A stretch of DNA of 64,000 bases from Streptomyces sp. SS1-1 (GCF_008973465.1 NZ_WBXN01000004.1:5682501-5746500), one strand, 5' to 3'; counted from the first letter of the stretch, positions 8,702 through 16,947 are shown. Program-made: numbers and translations. The notes: generated by a model from the sequence alone, not told the origin.

Positions 8702-9006
8702 CGGGATTCCTCCTTCGTGGGCGCCGCACCGGGTGCGCACGCCTCACGTGACCGCTGTTGCTGACTTCCGATCGATTCTGTGCGGGACAGTACCGTCCCT
8801 TCGGCGCTGTGACCGGAACTGTACGTCAAGATTCCGTTACACGACCCGAGCGCCCCGATCGTCACGCCTTCACACCGCCGACAACTCCCCGACACATTGC
8901 GGATTTTGAGTCCGATCGGTGACCTGGCAGCCCTTGACTGACCGAGAACCCGGTGGATTGGATCAGTGGAAAAGCTCTCCCAACCCCACGGACCGGAACG
9001 GGAATC
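8702..9006. other. Divergent intergenic region, 305 bp
   Basis: Separates the leftward conservon from the rightward binding-protein gene, so it must hold both promoters. On the plus strand TTGACT (8934-8939) is followed after 18 bp by TTGGAT (8958-8963), a weak sigma-70-like pair. No gene, repeat or strong hairpin is seen in the rest. Confidence 0.4.
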
Positions 9007-9963
9007 GTGACTTTCACCGCCCTGCGCAGCAGCTCCCTCAGGAACCATCCCGGCGCGGCCGCCCTCGCGCTCGCGGCCGCCGCGGCGCTGCTGACGGGAT
9101 GTTCCTCCTCCGACGACAAGTCCGACCCGCTCGCCGAGGACAAGGCGAGCGGCGACACCGTCGTCGTCGGCTCGAACAACTTCGCCGAGAGCGTCCTGAT
9201 CGCCGACATCTACGGCGAGGCCCTCAAGGCCAAGGGCATCAAGGTCAGCTACAAGCCCAACATCGGCAGCCGCGAGACCACGTACGGCCTGCTCAAGAAC
9301 GGTTCCGTCACGGTCCTGCCGGAGTACAACGGCTCGCTGCTCGCCTACCTCGACCCGAAGGCGCCGCAGGAGTCCGCCGAGGCCGTCAACAGCGCGGTCA
9401 AGAGCAAGCTGGACGCCAAGCTCACCCTGCTGGACTCCTCCCCGGCCGAGGACAAGGACTCCGTCAGCGTCAACGCCGAGACGGCGAAGAAGTACGACCT
9501 GACCGCCGACTCCACTCTCGCGGACCTCAAGGACGCGGCGCCCGAGCTGCTGATCGGCGGCTCGCCCGAGTTCCAGACCCGCCACCAGGGCCTGAAGGGC
9601 CTGGAGGCCGAGTACGGCCTGAAGTTCAAGTCCTTCAAGGCGCTGGACGCGGGCGGCCCGCTGACCCAGGCGGCCCTGACGAAGAACACCGTGCAGGCCG
9701 CGGACATCTTCACCACGGACCCCACCATCACCAAGGAGGGCTTCGTCGTCCTCAAGGACCCGAAGAACCTCTTCGGTTTCGCCAACGTGACCCCGCTCGT
9801 GTACAAGAGCGGCCTGTCCGAGGAGGGCGTCGCGGCGCTCAACGCCGTCTCCGCCAAGCTGGACACCAAGACGCTCCTCGACCTGGACTCCCAGGTCCAG
9901 CTCGAGAACAAGGACCCGCTCGACGTCGCCAAGGCCTGGCTGAAGTCGGCCGGCCTGGCCTGA
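9007..9963 (+). CDS. Osmoprotectant (glycine betaine/choline-type) ABC substrate-binding lipoprotein
   Basis: 318 aa. Lipoprotein signal peptide ending LLTGC (Cys about residue 31), then the OpuAC/QAT-family start VVVGSNNFAESVLIADIYGEAL and a lengthwise match to periplasmic quaternary-amine binding proteins (IGSRETTYGLLKNGSVTVLPEYNG). GTG 9007 gives a compact signal peptide; a TTG/GTG-type extension to 8953 would add 18 residues without improving it. It is the natural partner of the ABC genes at 2246-4733, but lies beyond the conservon and is transcribed on its own. Confidence 0.88.
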   Translation: MTFTALRSSSLRNHPGAAALALAAAAALLTGCSSSDDKSDPLAEDKASGDTVVVGSNNFAESVLIADIYGEALKAKGIKVSYKPNIGSRETTYGLLKNGSVTVLPEYNGSLLAYLDPKAPQESAEAVNSAVKSKLDAKLTLLDSSPAEDKDSVSVNAETAKKYDLTADSTLADLKDAAPELLIGGSPEFQTRHQGLKGLEAEYGLKFKSFKALDAGGPLTQAALTKNTVQAADIFTTDPTITKEGFVVLKDPKNLFGFANVTPLVYKSGLSEEGVAALNAVSAKLDTKTLLDLDSQVQLENKDPLDVAKAWLKSAGLA

Positions 9964-9975
9964 CGGCGCTCCCGG

Positions 9976-10010
9976 CGCGCCGGTGACGGGCGAGAGCCCC
10001 CACCGGCGCG
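9976..10010. terminator. Bidirectional terminator hairpin
   Basis: Ten-bp perfect inverted repeat CGCGCCGGTG / CACCGGCGCG with a 15-nt loop that can pair further inside (GGG with CCC). It lies between the binding-protein stop and the stop of the opposing DUF742 gene. Confidence 0.7.
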
Positions 10011-10036
10011 TCCGCGTGTCCGGACCGCCCGCGCCC

Positions 10037-10417
10037 TCAGAGCCGGTCGAGACCGTCCCGCAGCTTCTCCAGCAGTCCCGGTTCGGCCGTGCCGGGCGTC
10101 ACCGGCCGCGGACGGTGCACGGTGATCAGACCGGCCTCCAGCAGATCGCACAGCATGATCGCGACGACGCTCACCGGCAGGTCGAGCCGGGCCGCGAGCT
10201 CCGCGACGGCGACCGGGCGGACACAGCGCCGCAGGATGCGCAGCTGCTCGGGCTGCGGGCGCGGCGCCCGCTCCGGCGGCGGATCGACCGCCGACACCCG
10301 CGTGATCAGGGTGAAGTCGCCACGGCTGGGCCGGGTCCGGCCGCCCGTGAGGGTGAAGGGACGTACCAGCCGGCCCGCCGTATGCTCTGGGCCCACCTCA
10401 CGCACCCGGGCCGACAT
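10037..10417 (-). CDS. cvnC: Second conservon DUF742 protein (CvnC)
   Basis: 126 aa. VRPFTLTGGRTRP near the N-terminus is the DUF742 signature; the C-terminal half ends LLEKLRDGLDRL. ATG 10417 overlaps the end of the roadblock gene by 20 bp. In a normal conservon a GTPase gene follows; here the transcript runs straight into a terminator and the convergent binding-protein gene, so CvnD is absent. Confidence 0.9.
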   Translation of the reverse strand: MSARVREVGPEHTAGRLVRPFTLTGGRTRPSRGDFTLITRVSAVDPPPERAPRPQPEQLRILRRCVRPVAVAELAARLDLPVSVVAIMLCDLLEAGLITVHRPRPVTPGTAEPGLLEKLRDGLDRL

Positions 10418-10817
10418 GGGCCCGCGGTGCCGCCGACAGATGCTCGCCGATCTTCTTCACCAGCATGTTCATCTGGTACGCCACCACACCGACGTCGGCG
10501 CCCTGGGTGGTCAGGACGACCAGATGGGCGCCCGGACCCGCCGTGGTCAGGATGAGATAGCTCTGGGCCATCTCGATCAGCGCCTGGCGCACCGGACCGC
10601 CCCGGAAGTCCATGCTGACGCCCTTGCTCAGACTCATCAGGCCGGACGCGGTCGCCGCCAGCCGCTCGGCGTCGTCGCGCAGGAAGCCCGTCGACTTGCT
10701 CACCACCAGCCCGTCCTCGGAGAGCACGACGGCGTGGTTGACGCCGGCGACCCGCTCGACGAGTCCGGTGAGCAACTGGTCGAGCTGGGTGTCGGTGGCG
10801 GGAGAGGGGCGTGTCAT
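10398..10817 (-). CDS. cvnB: Second conservon roadblock/LC7 protein (CvnB)
   Basis: 139 aa. LTGLVERVAGVNHAVVLSEDGLVVSKS and a SLSKGVSMDF segment fit the roadblock/LC7 fold. ATG 10817 is preferred because AAGGA lies seven bases upstream; ATG 10832, in an ATGA overlap with the kinase stop, would add five residues and is the alternative. Partner of the kinase and DUF742 protein beside it. Confidence 0.88.
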   Translation of the reverse strand: MTRPSPATDTQLDQLLTGLVERVAGVNHAVVLSEDGLVVSKSTGFLRDDAERLAATASGLMSLSKGVSMDFRGGPVRQALIEMAQSYLILTTAGPGAHLVVLTTQGADVGVVAYQMNMLVKKIGEHLSAAPRAHVGPGA

Positions 10818-10828
10818 GGCGGAGTCCT

Positions 10829-13180
10829 TCATGAGCGGTCGGACGGGCGGGCGGGCGTGGGGGAGGAGCAGGCGCCGGACGGGGCGGGGTCGCGCTCCGG
10901 CGGGTCGGAGGGGTCCTCGGGATCGGAGCCGTCCTCGGCCCGGGCCCGGAGCGTGCCGCGCTGGAAGCCGCCGAGGGAGGAGGCGGCCCGCTCGGCGGTG
11001 AAGTCGTCGTCCGCGCACCCGTCCTCGCCGGCGGGCGGGGCCTCGTCGCGCGGCCCCGGAGCGGGAGCGGCCCGCCGCACCCGGCGCGGCAGCGGCGTCA
11101 GCTCCTCCTCCGGGTCCGGCCGGCGGGCGGCGGGCACCTCGGGTCGCCCGTCCCCGGCGGGGTCCTCCGCGCCGGAGGTCCGCGCGTCGGAGGTCCGCGC
11201 GTCGAGGCCCTCCTCGCCGGGGCCCTCGTCCTTCTCGGGGTCCTCGTCCGGCACGTCCGTCACCACGACCTCGTGCGGGACGAGCACGATCGCCGTCGTG
11301 CCGCCGTACGGCGAGGGACGCAGGGTGACCGTGATCCCGTGCCGCCGGGCGAGCCGCGCGATCACGAACATGCCGAGCCGCAGATCGTCGGCGAGCGCCA
11401 CCACGTCGAACTTCGGCGCCTCGGCCAACTGGTCGTTGAACGCCGTGTAGTCCTCCTCGGACAGCCCGAGACCCCGGTCCTCGACCTCCACGGCCAGCCC
11501 CTTGACGACCATGGCGGCCCGCACCGCGACCGGCGCGGGCGCCGGCGAGTACAGCGTCGCGTTCTCGATCAGCTCGGCCAGCAGGTGGATGAGGTCGGCG
11601 ACCGCGGGCGGCGCGATGTGCACCTCCTCCTCGGTGTGCACCTGGACCCGCCGGTACTCGGCGACCTCCCCGACCGCGCTGCGCAGGATGTCGATCAGCG
11701 CGACCGGCTCGCTCCAGCTGCGGCCGGGCCGCTCACCGCTGATGATCACCAGGTTCTCCTGGTAGCGGCGCAGCTGGCTGGCCGTGGAGTCCAGGGCGTA
11801 CAGCCCCTTCAGCACGTCGGGGTCCTCGTGCGCCCGCTCCAGCGCGTCGAGTTCGGTCAGCTGCAGATTGACCAGATTCTGGCTCTGCCGGGCGATGCCC
11901 AGGATCACCTTCTGGAACCCCCGCCGCGTGTCGGCCAGTTCGACGGCGGTGTGCACGGCGGTGCGCTGCGCGGCGTTGAACGCCTGGGCCACCTCGCCGA
12001 GTTCGTCGCGGCCGTAGTCCAGCGGCGGCGTCGCCAGCTCCACGTCGACCTTCTCGCCCCGCTCCAGCCGGGCCACCACGTCGGGCAGCCGCTCCTCGGC
12101 GAGCGCCAGGGTGGCCTCGCGCAGGCCGCGCAGCCGCCGCGACAGCGAGCGGGTGATCCGCCACGACACCGCGAGGCACAGCAGCACCGCCACCAGACCG
12201 CCCGCGCTCAGCAGCGCGGCCGTGACCAGCAGATCGCGGGCGTCGTCCGCGCTGCGGTCCAGCAGGGCGGACGTCTGCCCGCGGATGAGATCCGTGTACG
12301 CGTCGGACACCTGGAGCAGCGCGGCCCGCCACTCCTTACGCACCTCCGGGATCGCGACCGCGCCGCCGTCCCCGGTCGGGCGGGCCGCGAGCACCCGGTC
12401 CTCGATGGACTCCAGGGTGTGCCACTGCGGGCTGCGCAGGATCCGCTCGGTCCGCGCCTTCGCGTCACCGGTCAGCGAGGGGAGGATCTGGTCGCCGACG
12501 AGCCAGCGCCGGGTTCCGACCAGCTTCCCGAACTCCGTCCACGTCGTGGCGCCCATCCGCCCCGAGGGACCCGCCAGGGTCAGCAGCGCGTCCTCCTGGG
12601 ACATCAGCTCCGCCGCGTGCTCCAGCGAGACGAGCGGCGCGGCCTGCGAGGTCAGCTCGCCGTCGTCGACCCGCGACAGCTCCCGGAAGACATGGATCTG
12701 GTCGTCGATGATCGACGTGTACTGGCCCAGCGCCTGCGCGGCGGTGATGTCGGTGGGGTGGTCCACCTGGCCCCGGTAGTACTCCAGGCTGCCCGCGGAC
12801 CCGACGACCGAGTACAGCCGGGCCTTGATCCGTTCGGGTGCCCGCTTGATGTCGTCCGACCGGTCGAGGAGTTCGGCGACGGCCTCGTCGGTACGGACGC
12901 GCTGGTCGTCGAGCGCGTCACGGGCCGCCTTCTGCCGCGAGGCCAGCCACACCGCCGAGTAGCTGCGCTCCCGCTGCAGGGCGAGGGTGGCCTCGGTGCC
13001 CATGGCCCCGGTCGACTCGCTCAGCTGGGTCTGCGCCCGCAGCCGCAGCCCCTCGGAGAACATCTGGACCGTCGTGACGCTCCACACGGCGGCGAGCGTC
13101 ACCCCGGGCACCAGGGCCAGCAGAAGCAGGGAGAGGCGGATGGAGCCGAGGCGGCGCCGGGGACCTGTCCGTGGAGACAT
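10829..13180 (-). CDS. cvnA: Second conservon sensor kinase-like protein, H-box histidine absent
   Basis: 783 aa. Membrane helix at about 13-36, an extracellular NIT-type helical domain beginning LSESTGAMGTEATLALQRERSYS, a second helix near 317-340, and HAMP. In the dimerisation segment the motif reads ALDSTASQLRRYQENL, so Ser465 stands where the neighbouring conservon kinase has His (SIDHIAVRLRR). The ATP-binding domain looks intact: IENATLYSP N-box, EDRGLGLS G-box, and an FVIARLARRHGI helix. ATG 13180 has AAGGA five bases upstream. The long acidic, proline-rich tail is probably disordered. Confidence 0.88.
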   Translation of the reverse strand: MSPRTGPRRRLGSIRLSLLLLALVPGVTLAAVWSVTTVQMFSEGLRLRAQTQLSESTGAMGTEATLALQRERSYSAVWLASRQKAARDALDDQRVRTDEAVAELLDRSDDIKRAPERIKARLYSVVGSAGSLEYYRGQVDHPTDITAAQALGQYTSIIDDQIHVFRELSRVDDGELTSQAAPLVSLEHAAELMSQEDALLTLAGPSGRMGATTWTEFGKLVGTRRWLVGDQILPSLTGDAKARTERILRSPQWHTLESIEDRVLAARPTGDGGAVAIPEVRKEWRAALLQVSDAYTDLIRGQTSALLDRSADDARDLLVTAALLSAGGLVAVLLCLAVSWRITRSLSRRLRGLREATLALAEERLPDVVARLERGEKVDVELATPPLDYGRDELGEVAQAFNAAQRTAVHTAVELADTRRGFQKVILGIARQSQNLVNLQLTELDALERAHEDPDVLKGLYALDSTASQLRRYQENLVIISGERPGRSWSEPVALIDILRSAVGEVAEYRRVQVHTEEEVHIAPPAVADLIHLLAELIENATLYSPAPAPVAVRAAMVVKGLAVEVEDRGLGLSEEDYTAFNDQLAEAPKFDVVALADDLRLGMFVIARLARRHGITVTLRPSPYGGTTAIVLVPHEVVVTDVPDEDPEKDEGPGEEGLDARTSDARTSGAEDPAGDGRPEVPAARRPDPEEELTPLPRRVRRAAPAPGPRDEAPPAGEDGCADDDFTAERAASSLGGFQRGTLRARAEDGSDPEDPSDPPERDPAPSGACSSPTPARPSDRS

Positions 13181-13310
13181 CGTCGTCCTTGGGCGTTCAG
13201 CGGAGGGCGGAGGCGGGCAGCGCGGGGGTGTGGATCGTACGGGGGACCGGCGCCGGGGGTGACGGCGCGGCCGGTACGGCGCGGGGGGTGCGCAGGATGC
13301 TATCCGCACA

Positions 13311-13329
13311 TGTGACCGTCCGTGTCACA
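13311..13329. promoter_or_regulatory. Inverted repeat upstream of second conservon
   Basis: TGTGAC and GTCACA are perfect 6-bp arms with a 7-bp spacer, 131 bp before the kinase start and just after the stop of the orphan binding protein. It could be an operator; the spacing does not fit the Crp consensus. Confidence 0.35.
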
Positions 13330-13368
13330 CGTGACGAAACTGTGGCACCACCGCGCGACGTGTCCGGT

Positions 13369-14364
13369 TCAGCGGGTCCCGGCGCCGGCGAACCGGGCGA
13401 CCGCGGCCACGTTCTTGCCGGTGACGAAGGCCGGACCGGTGAGCACCGGTTTCTCCCCGCCCCCGAGCGTGTTGCCGTTGGTCCGGTACAGCCACAGCGC
13501 GTCGACGGCGAGATAGCCCTGCAGATAGGGCTGCTGGTCCACGGCGAACCCCACGTCGCCGGACTGGACGGCCGGGACGAGGTCCTTGCTGAGGTCGAAG
13601 GTCGCGACCCGCGCCCTGCTGCCGGCGTCCCGTACCGAGCGCACCGCGGCCAGCGCGAACTGGGCGCCGTTGGTGACGACTTCGTCGATCGTCGGGTCCT
13701 GGACGAGCCGGGCCGCGACGGCCGCGGTGACGGCGTCCAGATCGGTGCCGTCCACGTACAGGTTCTCGCTCTCTCCGCCGAACGCCTTCTTCACGCCCGC
13801 GCAGCGCGCCTCCAGGGACACGTTGCCGCGCTCGTGGACGACACACAGGGCGTGCCGCGCCCCGAGGTCGTCCAGCCTGTCGCCGACGGCCCGGCCCGCG
13901 ACGCTCTCGTCCTGGCCGAAGAAGCCGAGCAGGCCCGCCGAACGCCACGAGTCGATACCGGAGTTGAGTCCGACGACCGGGATGCCGGCCGCCCGCGCCT
14001 CGGCGACGGCCCGTGCCATCGCCCCCGGCTTCGCCAGGGTCACCGCGATGCCGTCGACCCGCTGCCGGACCGCGTCCCGCATCAGCGCGGCCTGACCGGC
14101 CGGGTCGTCGTCACTGGCGTACGTCAACGCGACGCCGTCCTTCGCGGCGGCCGCCTCGGCGCCCCTGCGCACCAGGTCCCAGAAGGCGTCGCCCTCCCCG
14201 CCGTGGGTGACGAGGGCGATCCTCGGCCCGGAGGGGCGGTCCGCCGCGTCCGTGCCCTTCTCGTCACCGGTCCCGCCGCCGGAGCACCCGGCCAGCACCA
14301 GACAGACGGTGGCCGTCCATATCGCGACCCGGAGGGAGGCGGAGGACGGGCGTGGGGTGTTCAT
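13369..14364 (-). CDS. Orphan sugar-type ABC substrate-binding lipoprotein (RbsB/LacI-like fold)
   Basis: 331 aa. Lipoprotein signal ending LVLAGC, then a type I periplasmic-binding fold: RIALVTHGGEGDAFWDLVRRG opening, GIAVTLAKPGA and AGIPVVGLNSGID in the first lobe, VDQQPYLQGYLAVDALW near the end. This is the RbsB/xylose-binding class of sugar-binding protein. No permease or ATPase gene is adjacent, so it either serves a transporter elsewhere or acts in sensing. ATG 14364 gives a clean signal peptide; the longer frame to 14490 does not. Confidence 0.85.
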   Translation of the reverse strand: MNTPRPSSASLRVAIWTATVCLVLAGCSGGGTGDEKGTDAADRPSGPRIALVTHGGEGDAFWDLVRRGAEAAAAKDGVALTYASDDDPAGQAALMRDAVRQRVDGIAVTLAKPGAMARAVAEARAAGIPVVGLNSGIDSWRSAGLLGFFGQDESVAGRAVGDRLDDLGARHALCVVHERGNVSLEARCAGVKKAFGGESENLYVDGTDLDAVTAAVAARLVQDPTIDEVVTNGAQFALAAVRSVRDAGSRARVATFDLSKDLVPAVQSGDVGFAVDQQPYLQGYLAVDALWLYRTNGNTLGGGEKPVLTGPAFVTGKNVAAVARFAGAGTR

Positions 14365-14600
14365 GGTGGTGCGGCACCTCGCTGTGCGGCCGAGCAGGAG
14401 GAACGGACGGGAGCACGGCCGGCGTCGCACGGCTGGGATCCGCCGGTCTGCTGAACTCCCGCTGGGGCGGAGCCAATCGCGTGCGGCCACCAGTCGTCAA
14501 GTGCGTCACCACCAGGGGTGAGCCGCCGCTGCCACATCGTGATGAACCGCCCGCGCGGACACGCCCGGGACCCTGGTTCCTCCCGGCGTGCCCGCGTCGC

Positions 14601-15011
14601 TCAGGCCGCCTCCGCGGCGGCGCGCCGGCGCTCCCGCCGGCTCCTGCGGGGCTCCTGGTCCGGCAGCCAGCCGAACACCAGGCAGCTCCCGACCACCCCG
14701 AGGAGCAGCCCGACCATGAAGCCGCCGAGGTTGGAGGTGATCCAGGTCCCGAGGGAGACCAGGACACCGGTGATCGAGTAGAAGAGCCGCTGGGCCGGGT
14801 TGAACAGGGTCAGCAGGCCCAGCAGCACCATCAGGACGGGCAGCAGATACCCGGCCAGCCCCTGCATGCCGATGTGCAGGACGACCTTCAGCGAGGCCTT
14901 CATGGTGAGCAGGATCCAGCCGCCGCCCAGCGCCAGCAGCAGCCCGCCCCAGAAGGGCCGGCGGTACCGCCACCGGCGGAAGGCGGCCCGCGCGCCCGCT
15001 CGCCCTTCCAT
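14601..15011 (-). CDS. DUF6114 family membrane protein
   Basis: 136 aa with four hydrophobic segments (FWGGLLLALGGGWILL, VLHIGMQGLAGYLLPVL, YSITGVLVSLGTWIT, VGLLLGVVGSCLVFGW) and a basic, alanine-rich C-terminus. I recognise the arrangement as the DUF6114 protein that regularly follows a DUF6230 gene in Streptomyces; no function is established. Its ATG overlaps the DUF6230 stop (TGATG), so the pair is translationally coupled. Confidence 0.75.
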   Translation of the reverse strand: MEGRAGARAAFRRWRYRRPFWGGLLLALGGGWILLTMKASLKVVLHIGMQGLAGYLLPVLMVLLGLLTLFNPAQRLFYSITGVLVSLGTWITSNLGGFMVGLLLGVVGSCLVFGWLPDQEPRRSRRERRRAAAEAA

Positions 15012-15670
15012 CAGCACCCCGAGCCGCTGAACCGCAGCTTCAGCCCGGGCAGCTTGAACACGCCCGCGGTGGTGGCGTAGTTGGTCTGCCGCAGGTTGGC
15101 GATCCGCACGGTGTCGGCCTGCTGGCTGAAGACGCCGATCGGACCCTTCGCATTGGCCTTGGTCAGGGTGCTGGCGTCGTTGCCGATCTCGATGTTGTTG
15201 AACGCCGCGTCGCCGGACAGCTCGGTGGAGTCGGTGGTCAGATCGCTGGCGGTGACCTTCTCGGCGCCGCTGCCCGCGGTGATGAGCAGGTTCGTGCCGC
15301 CGAGGTCGACGCTCTGGCACAGCTTGGTGAGCGTGGCGTTCTTGATGGCCGAGGTGACGATCAGGACCTGGCCGCCGGTGTCGCCCTCGTTGGGGCTGCC
15401 CGGTGCCATCTCGTCGAGACCGCCGAACTGCTCGAAGCCGGTGCCGTTCAGCTCGGTCGCGGTGACCGTGAACGGCATGCCGGAGATGGCGAACTGCACA
15501 CCCAGCGCCCCCTCGGCGGTGAGCACCGCGAGGCCGGCGGCGACGAGGGTGGCCGGCACCGCCATCACGGCGGCCCGGCGGGCCCGGACGCGGCCGCGGC
15601 GTACGGAACCGCTTTCCGGCTGCTCGGGGGTGTCACCGGAGGACGAGGTGACGTCGGAGGACGAGGCCAT
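15011..15670 (-). CDS. DUF6230 family exported/membrane-anchored protein
   Basis: 219 aa. A basic N-terminal stretch (RRGRVRARRAAVM) leads into one hydrophobic segment (VPATLVAAGLAVLTAEGAL), so the protein is exported or anchored with its C-terminal beta-rich domain outside. It has two cysteines, one near the C-terminus. DUF6230 proteins are sometimes annotated 'cholesterol esterase', but I see no GxSxG motif and would not use that name. ATG 15670 has GGGAG six bases upstream. Coupled to the DUF6114 gene. Confidence 0.75.
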   Translation of the reverse strand: MASSSDVTSSSGDTPEQPESGSVRRGRVRARRAAVMAVPATLVAAGLAVLTAEGALGVQFAISGMPFTVTATELNGTGFEQFGGLDEMAPGSPNEGDTGGQVLIVTSAIKNATLTKLCQSVDLGGTNLLITAGSGAEKVTASDLTTDSTELSGDAAFNNIEIGNDASTLTKANAKGPIGVFSQQADTVRIANLRQTNYATTAGVFKLPGLKLRFSGSGC

Positions 15671-15811
15671 GACTGCTCCCAGGTGCGAAGGACACGGGTA
15701 GGGCATCAGCGGCACGTTGTCCTGGCGCGGACAGCGCCCGCGGCCGTACGTCTCCTCGCACCTCCCGGCGAGTGCAAGGGCTTTCACGTACTCCGCGGTA
15801 GCCAAAGCCGG

Positions 15812-15841
15812 AAGTTACCGGTGGTTACACCTGAGGGTCAA
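15812..15841 (-). promoter_or_regulatory. Candidate promoter of the DUF6230-DUF6114 pair
   Basis: Read on the minus strand: TTGACC (15841-15836), 18-bp spacer, TAACTT (15817-15812). Both fit the Streptomyces HrdB consensus (TTGAC and TAnnnT). The direct repeat GTTAC-N5-GTTAC covers the -10 region. Confidence 0.5.
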
Positions 15842-15944
15842 GGCAGTTGTGGAAAAACGGTGCCGATGACGTGCCGCCCGTGCCCGGCGGGCCGCCCGCG
15901 ACCTCACGAAGCTCGCGACAGCACCACAACTCCCGTACGAACGC

Positions 15945-15974
15945 TTGACGTTGACGGTCACTCAGGTCTACAAC
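15945..15974 (+). promoter_or_regulatory. Candidate promoter of the secreted protein gene
   Basis: TTGACG (15945-15950), 18-bp spacer, TACAAC (15969-15974). TTGACG is repeated immediately as 15951-15956, giving a tandem -35. It would leave a long leader before the ATG at 16266. Confidence 0.5.
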
Positions 15975-16265
15975 TCATCAAGGTTCCCCCTGGATCCGTG
16001 GCGCCGGATCCCCGTCGCGTGGCCCTTGCCCGCGCTCCCGGAACGCATCTCCTTCACGAGCCGCCTTCGCGAGATCACCGTCACGGTCGCTCCCCCCTCG
16101 ACCCGTGCCGGGCCGCCGCTGCCGGTCCCTGACGTACGGAGAAGGCGCCATGGGCCGGCGGCGGCGCACGCAGCACTTCCCCCACGGCCCCCCACAGGGC
16201 TCCCCGACTCCCTGGGCGACCTGAACCGCCCAGGGCTCCCCCTACGAAAGTCGAGGTACAGCCGC

Positions 16266-16919
16266 ATGCGCACCCGCACCCTCACGACCCTCGCCGGCGC
16301 CGTCGCCGCGCTCACCCTGCCGTTCGCCGTCCCCGCCTCCGCGGCCGACGGCGCCGTGCTCACCGTCGGATCCCCCGACGGCGCGGCGGTCGCCGCCGGT
16401 GACGTCCTCACCGCCCCGCTGGCCACCGGCACCAACGCGACGTTCTACTCCAGCGCCACCGGCACCAGCGGTCTGACCTGCACCTCGTCCCAGTTCACCG
16501 CCGCCGTGACCGACAACCCGGCCGCGCCCGGCACCGCCACCGAGCAGGTCACCGCGCACACCTTCGACGCCGCCAGCTGCTCCACGAACGTCGTGGGCGT
16601 CCTCGGCGTCACCAGCATCACCGTCAACAACCTGCCGTACGACTCCACCGTCGCCTCGGACGGCACGGTCACCGTCACCCCGCCCGCCGGCTCCACCGTG
16701 CGCACCACCGTCGTGCTGCGCACCCTGCTGGGCAGCGTCAACTGCGTCTACCAGGCACCGGGGCTGACAGGCACGGCCAGCAACGACGACCACACCATCA
16801 CCTTCAACCGCCAGCAGTTCAGCAAGGTCTCCGGCTCGTCCCTGTGCTTCGCCAACGGCTACTTCACCGCCAAGTACGCGCCCGTGAACGCCGACGGCGA
16901 AGTGGTGTACGTCAACTAG
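16266..16919 (+). CDS. Small secreted protein of unknown function
   Basis: 217 aa. Signal peptide MRTRTLTTLAGAVAALTLPF with likely cleavage after PASA. The mature part is rich in Thr, Ser, Val and Asn and contains four cysteines (LTCTSS, AASCST, VNCVYQ, SSLCFAN) that could form two disulfides, suggesting a compact beta-sandwich. I cannot assign a family with confidence; similar Streptomyces proteins are labelled 'Tat pathway signal sequence domain protein', but there is no twin-arginine here. GAGGT lies about ten bases before the ATG. Confidence 0.75.
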   Translation: MRTRTLTTLAGAVAALTLPFAVPASAADGAVLTVGSPDGAAVAAGDVLTAPLATGTNATFYSSATGTSGLTCTSSQFTAAVTDNPAAPGTATEQVTAHTFDAASCSTNVVGVLGVTSITVNNLPYDSTVASDGTVTVTPPAGSTVRTTVVLRTLLGSVNCVYQAPGLTGTASNDDHTITFNRQQFSKVSGSSLCFANGYFTAKYAPVNADGEVVYVN

Positions 16920-16930
16920 GGCCTTTCGGG

Positions 16931-16947
16931 CCGGAGATCACCTCCGG
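16931..16947. terminator. Terminator between convergent genes
   Basis: CCGGAG and CTCCGG (6 bp) with a 5-nt loop, placed across the stop codon of the leftward LPMO and 12 bp after the stop of the rightward secreted protein. Confidence 0.5.

Larger units (their letters stand above)
15671..16265. other. Divergent intergenic region, 595 bp
   Basis: No convincing gene. It holds one sigma-70-like promoter on each strand (listed separately). The rightward one would give a 5' leader of about 285 nt for the secreted protein at 16266; the last 270 bp carry several short palindromic GC runs but no riboswitch class that I recognise. Confidence 0.45.

Noticed and set aside
6371..8764. A 797-codon open frame opposite the conservon kinase
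   Set aside because: Exact antisense of a clear kinase gene, with no ribosome binding site and low-complexity residues. Same reasoning for 11273-13315, 757-2634, 1979-3340, 22833-24137, 28595-30121, 32814-34454, 40465-42945, 52429-54819 and 57404-59164.
8815..8838. GGAAC-N16-GTT, possible ECF sigma promoter upstream of the osmoprotectant binding protein
   Set aside because: The spacing is two bases shorter than the SigR consensus (GGAAT-N18-GTT) and the -10 is incomplete; not enough to claim SigR or SigE control.
13311..13329. Crp-like site
   Set aside because: TGTGA and TCACA are present but separated by nine bases instead of six, so it is reported only as an inverted repeat.
15011..15670. 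Cholesterol esterase
   Set aside because: A label sometimes given to DUF6230 proteins; there is no GxSxG serine, no catalytic triad, and the protein is a single-pass anchored beta domain.
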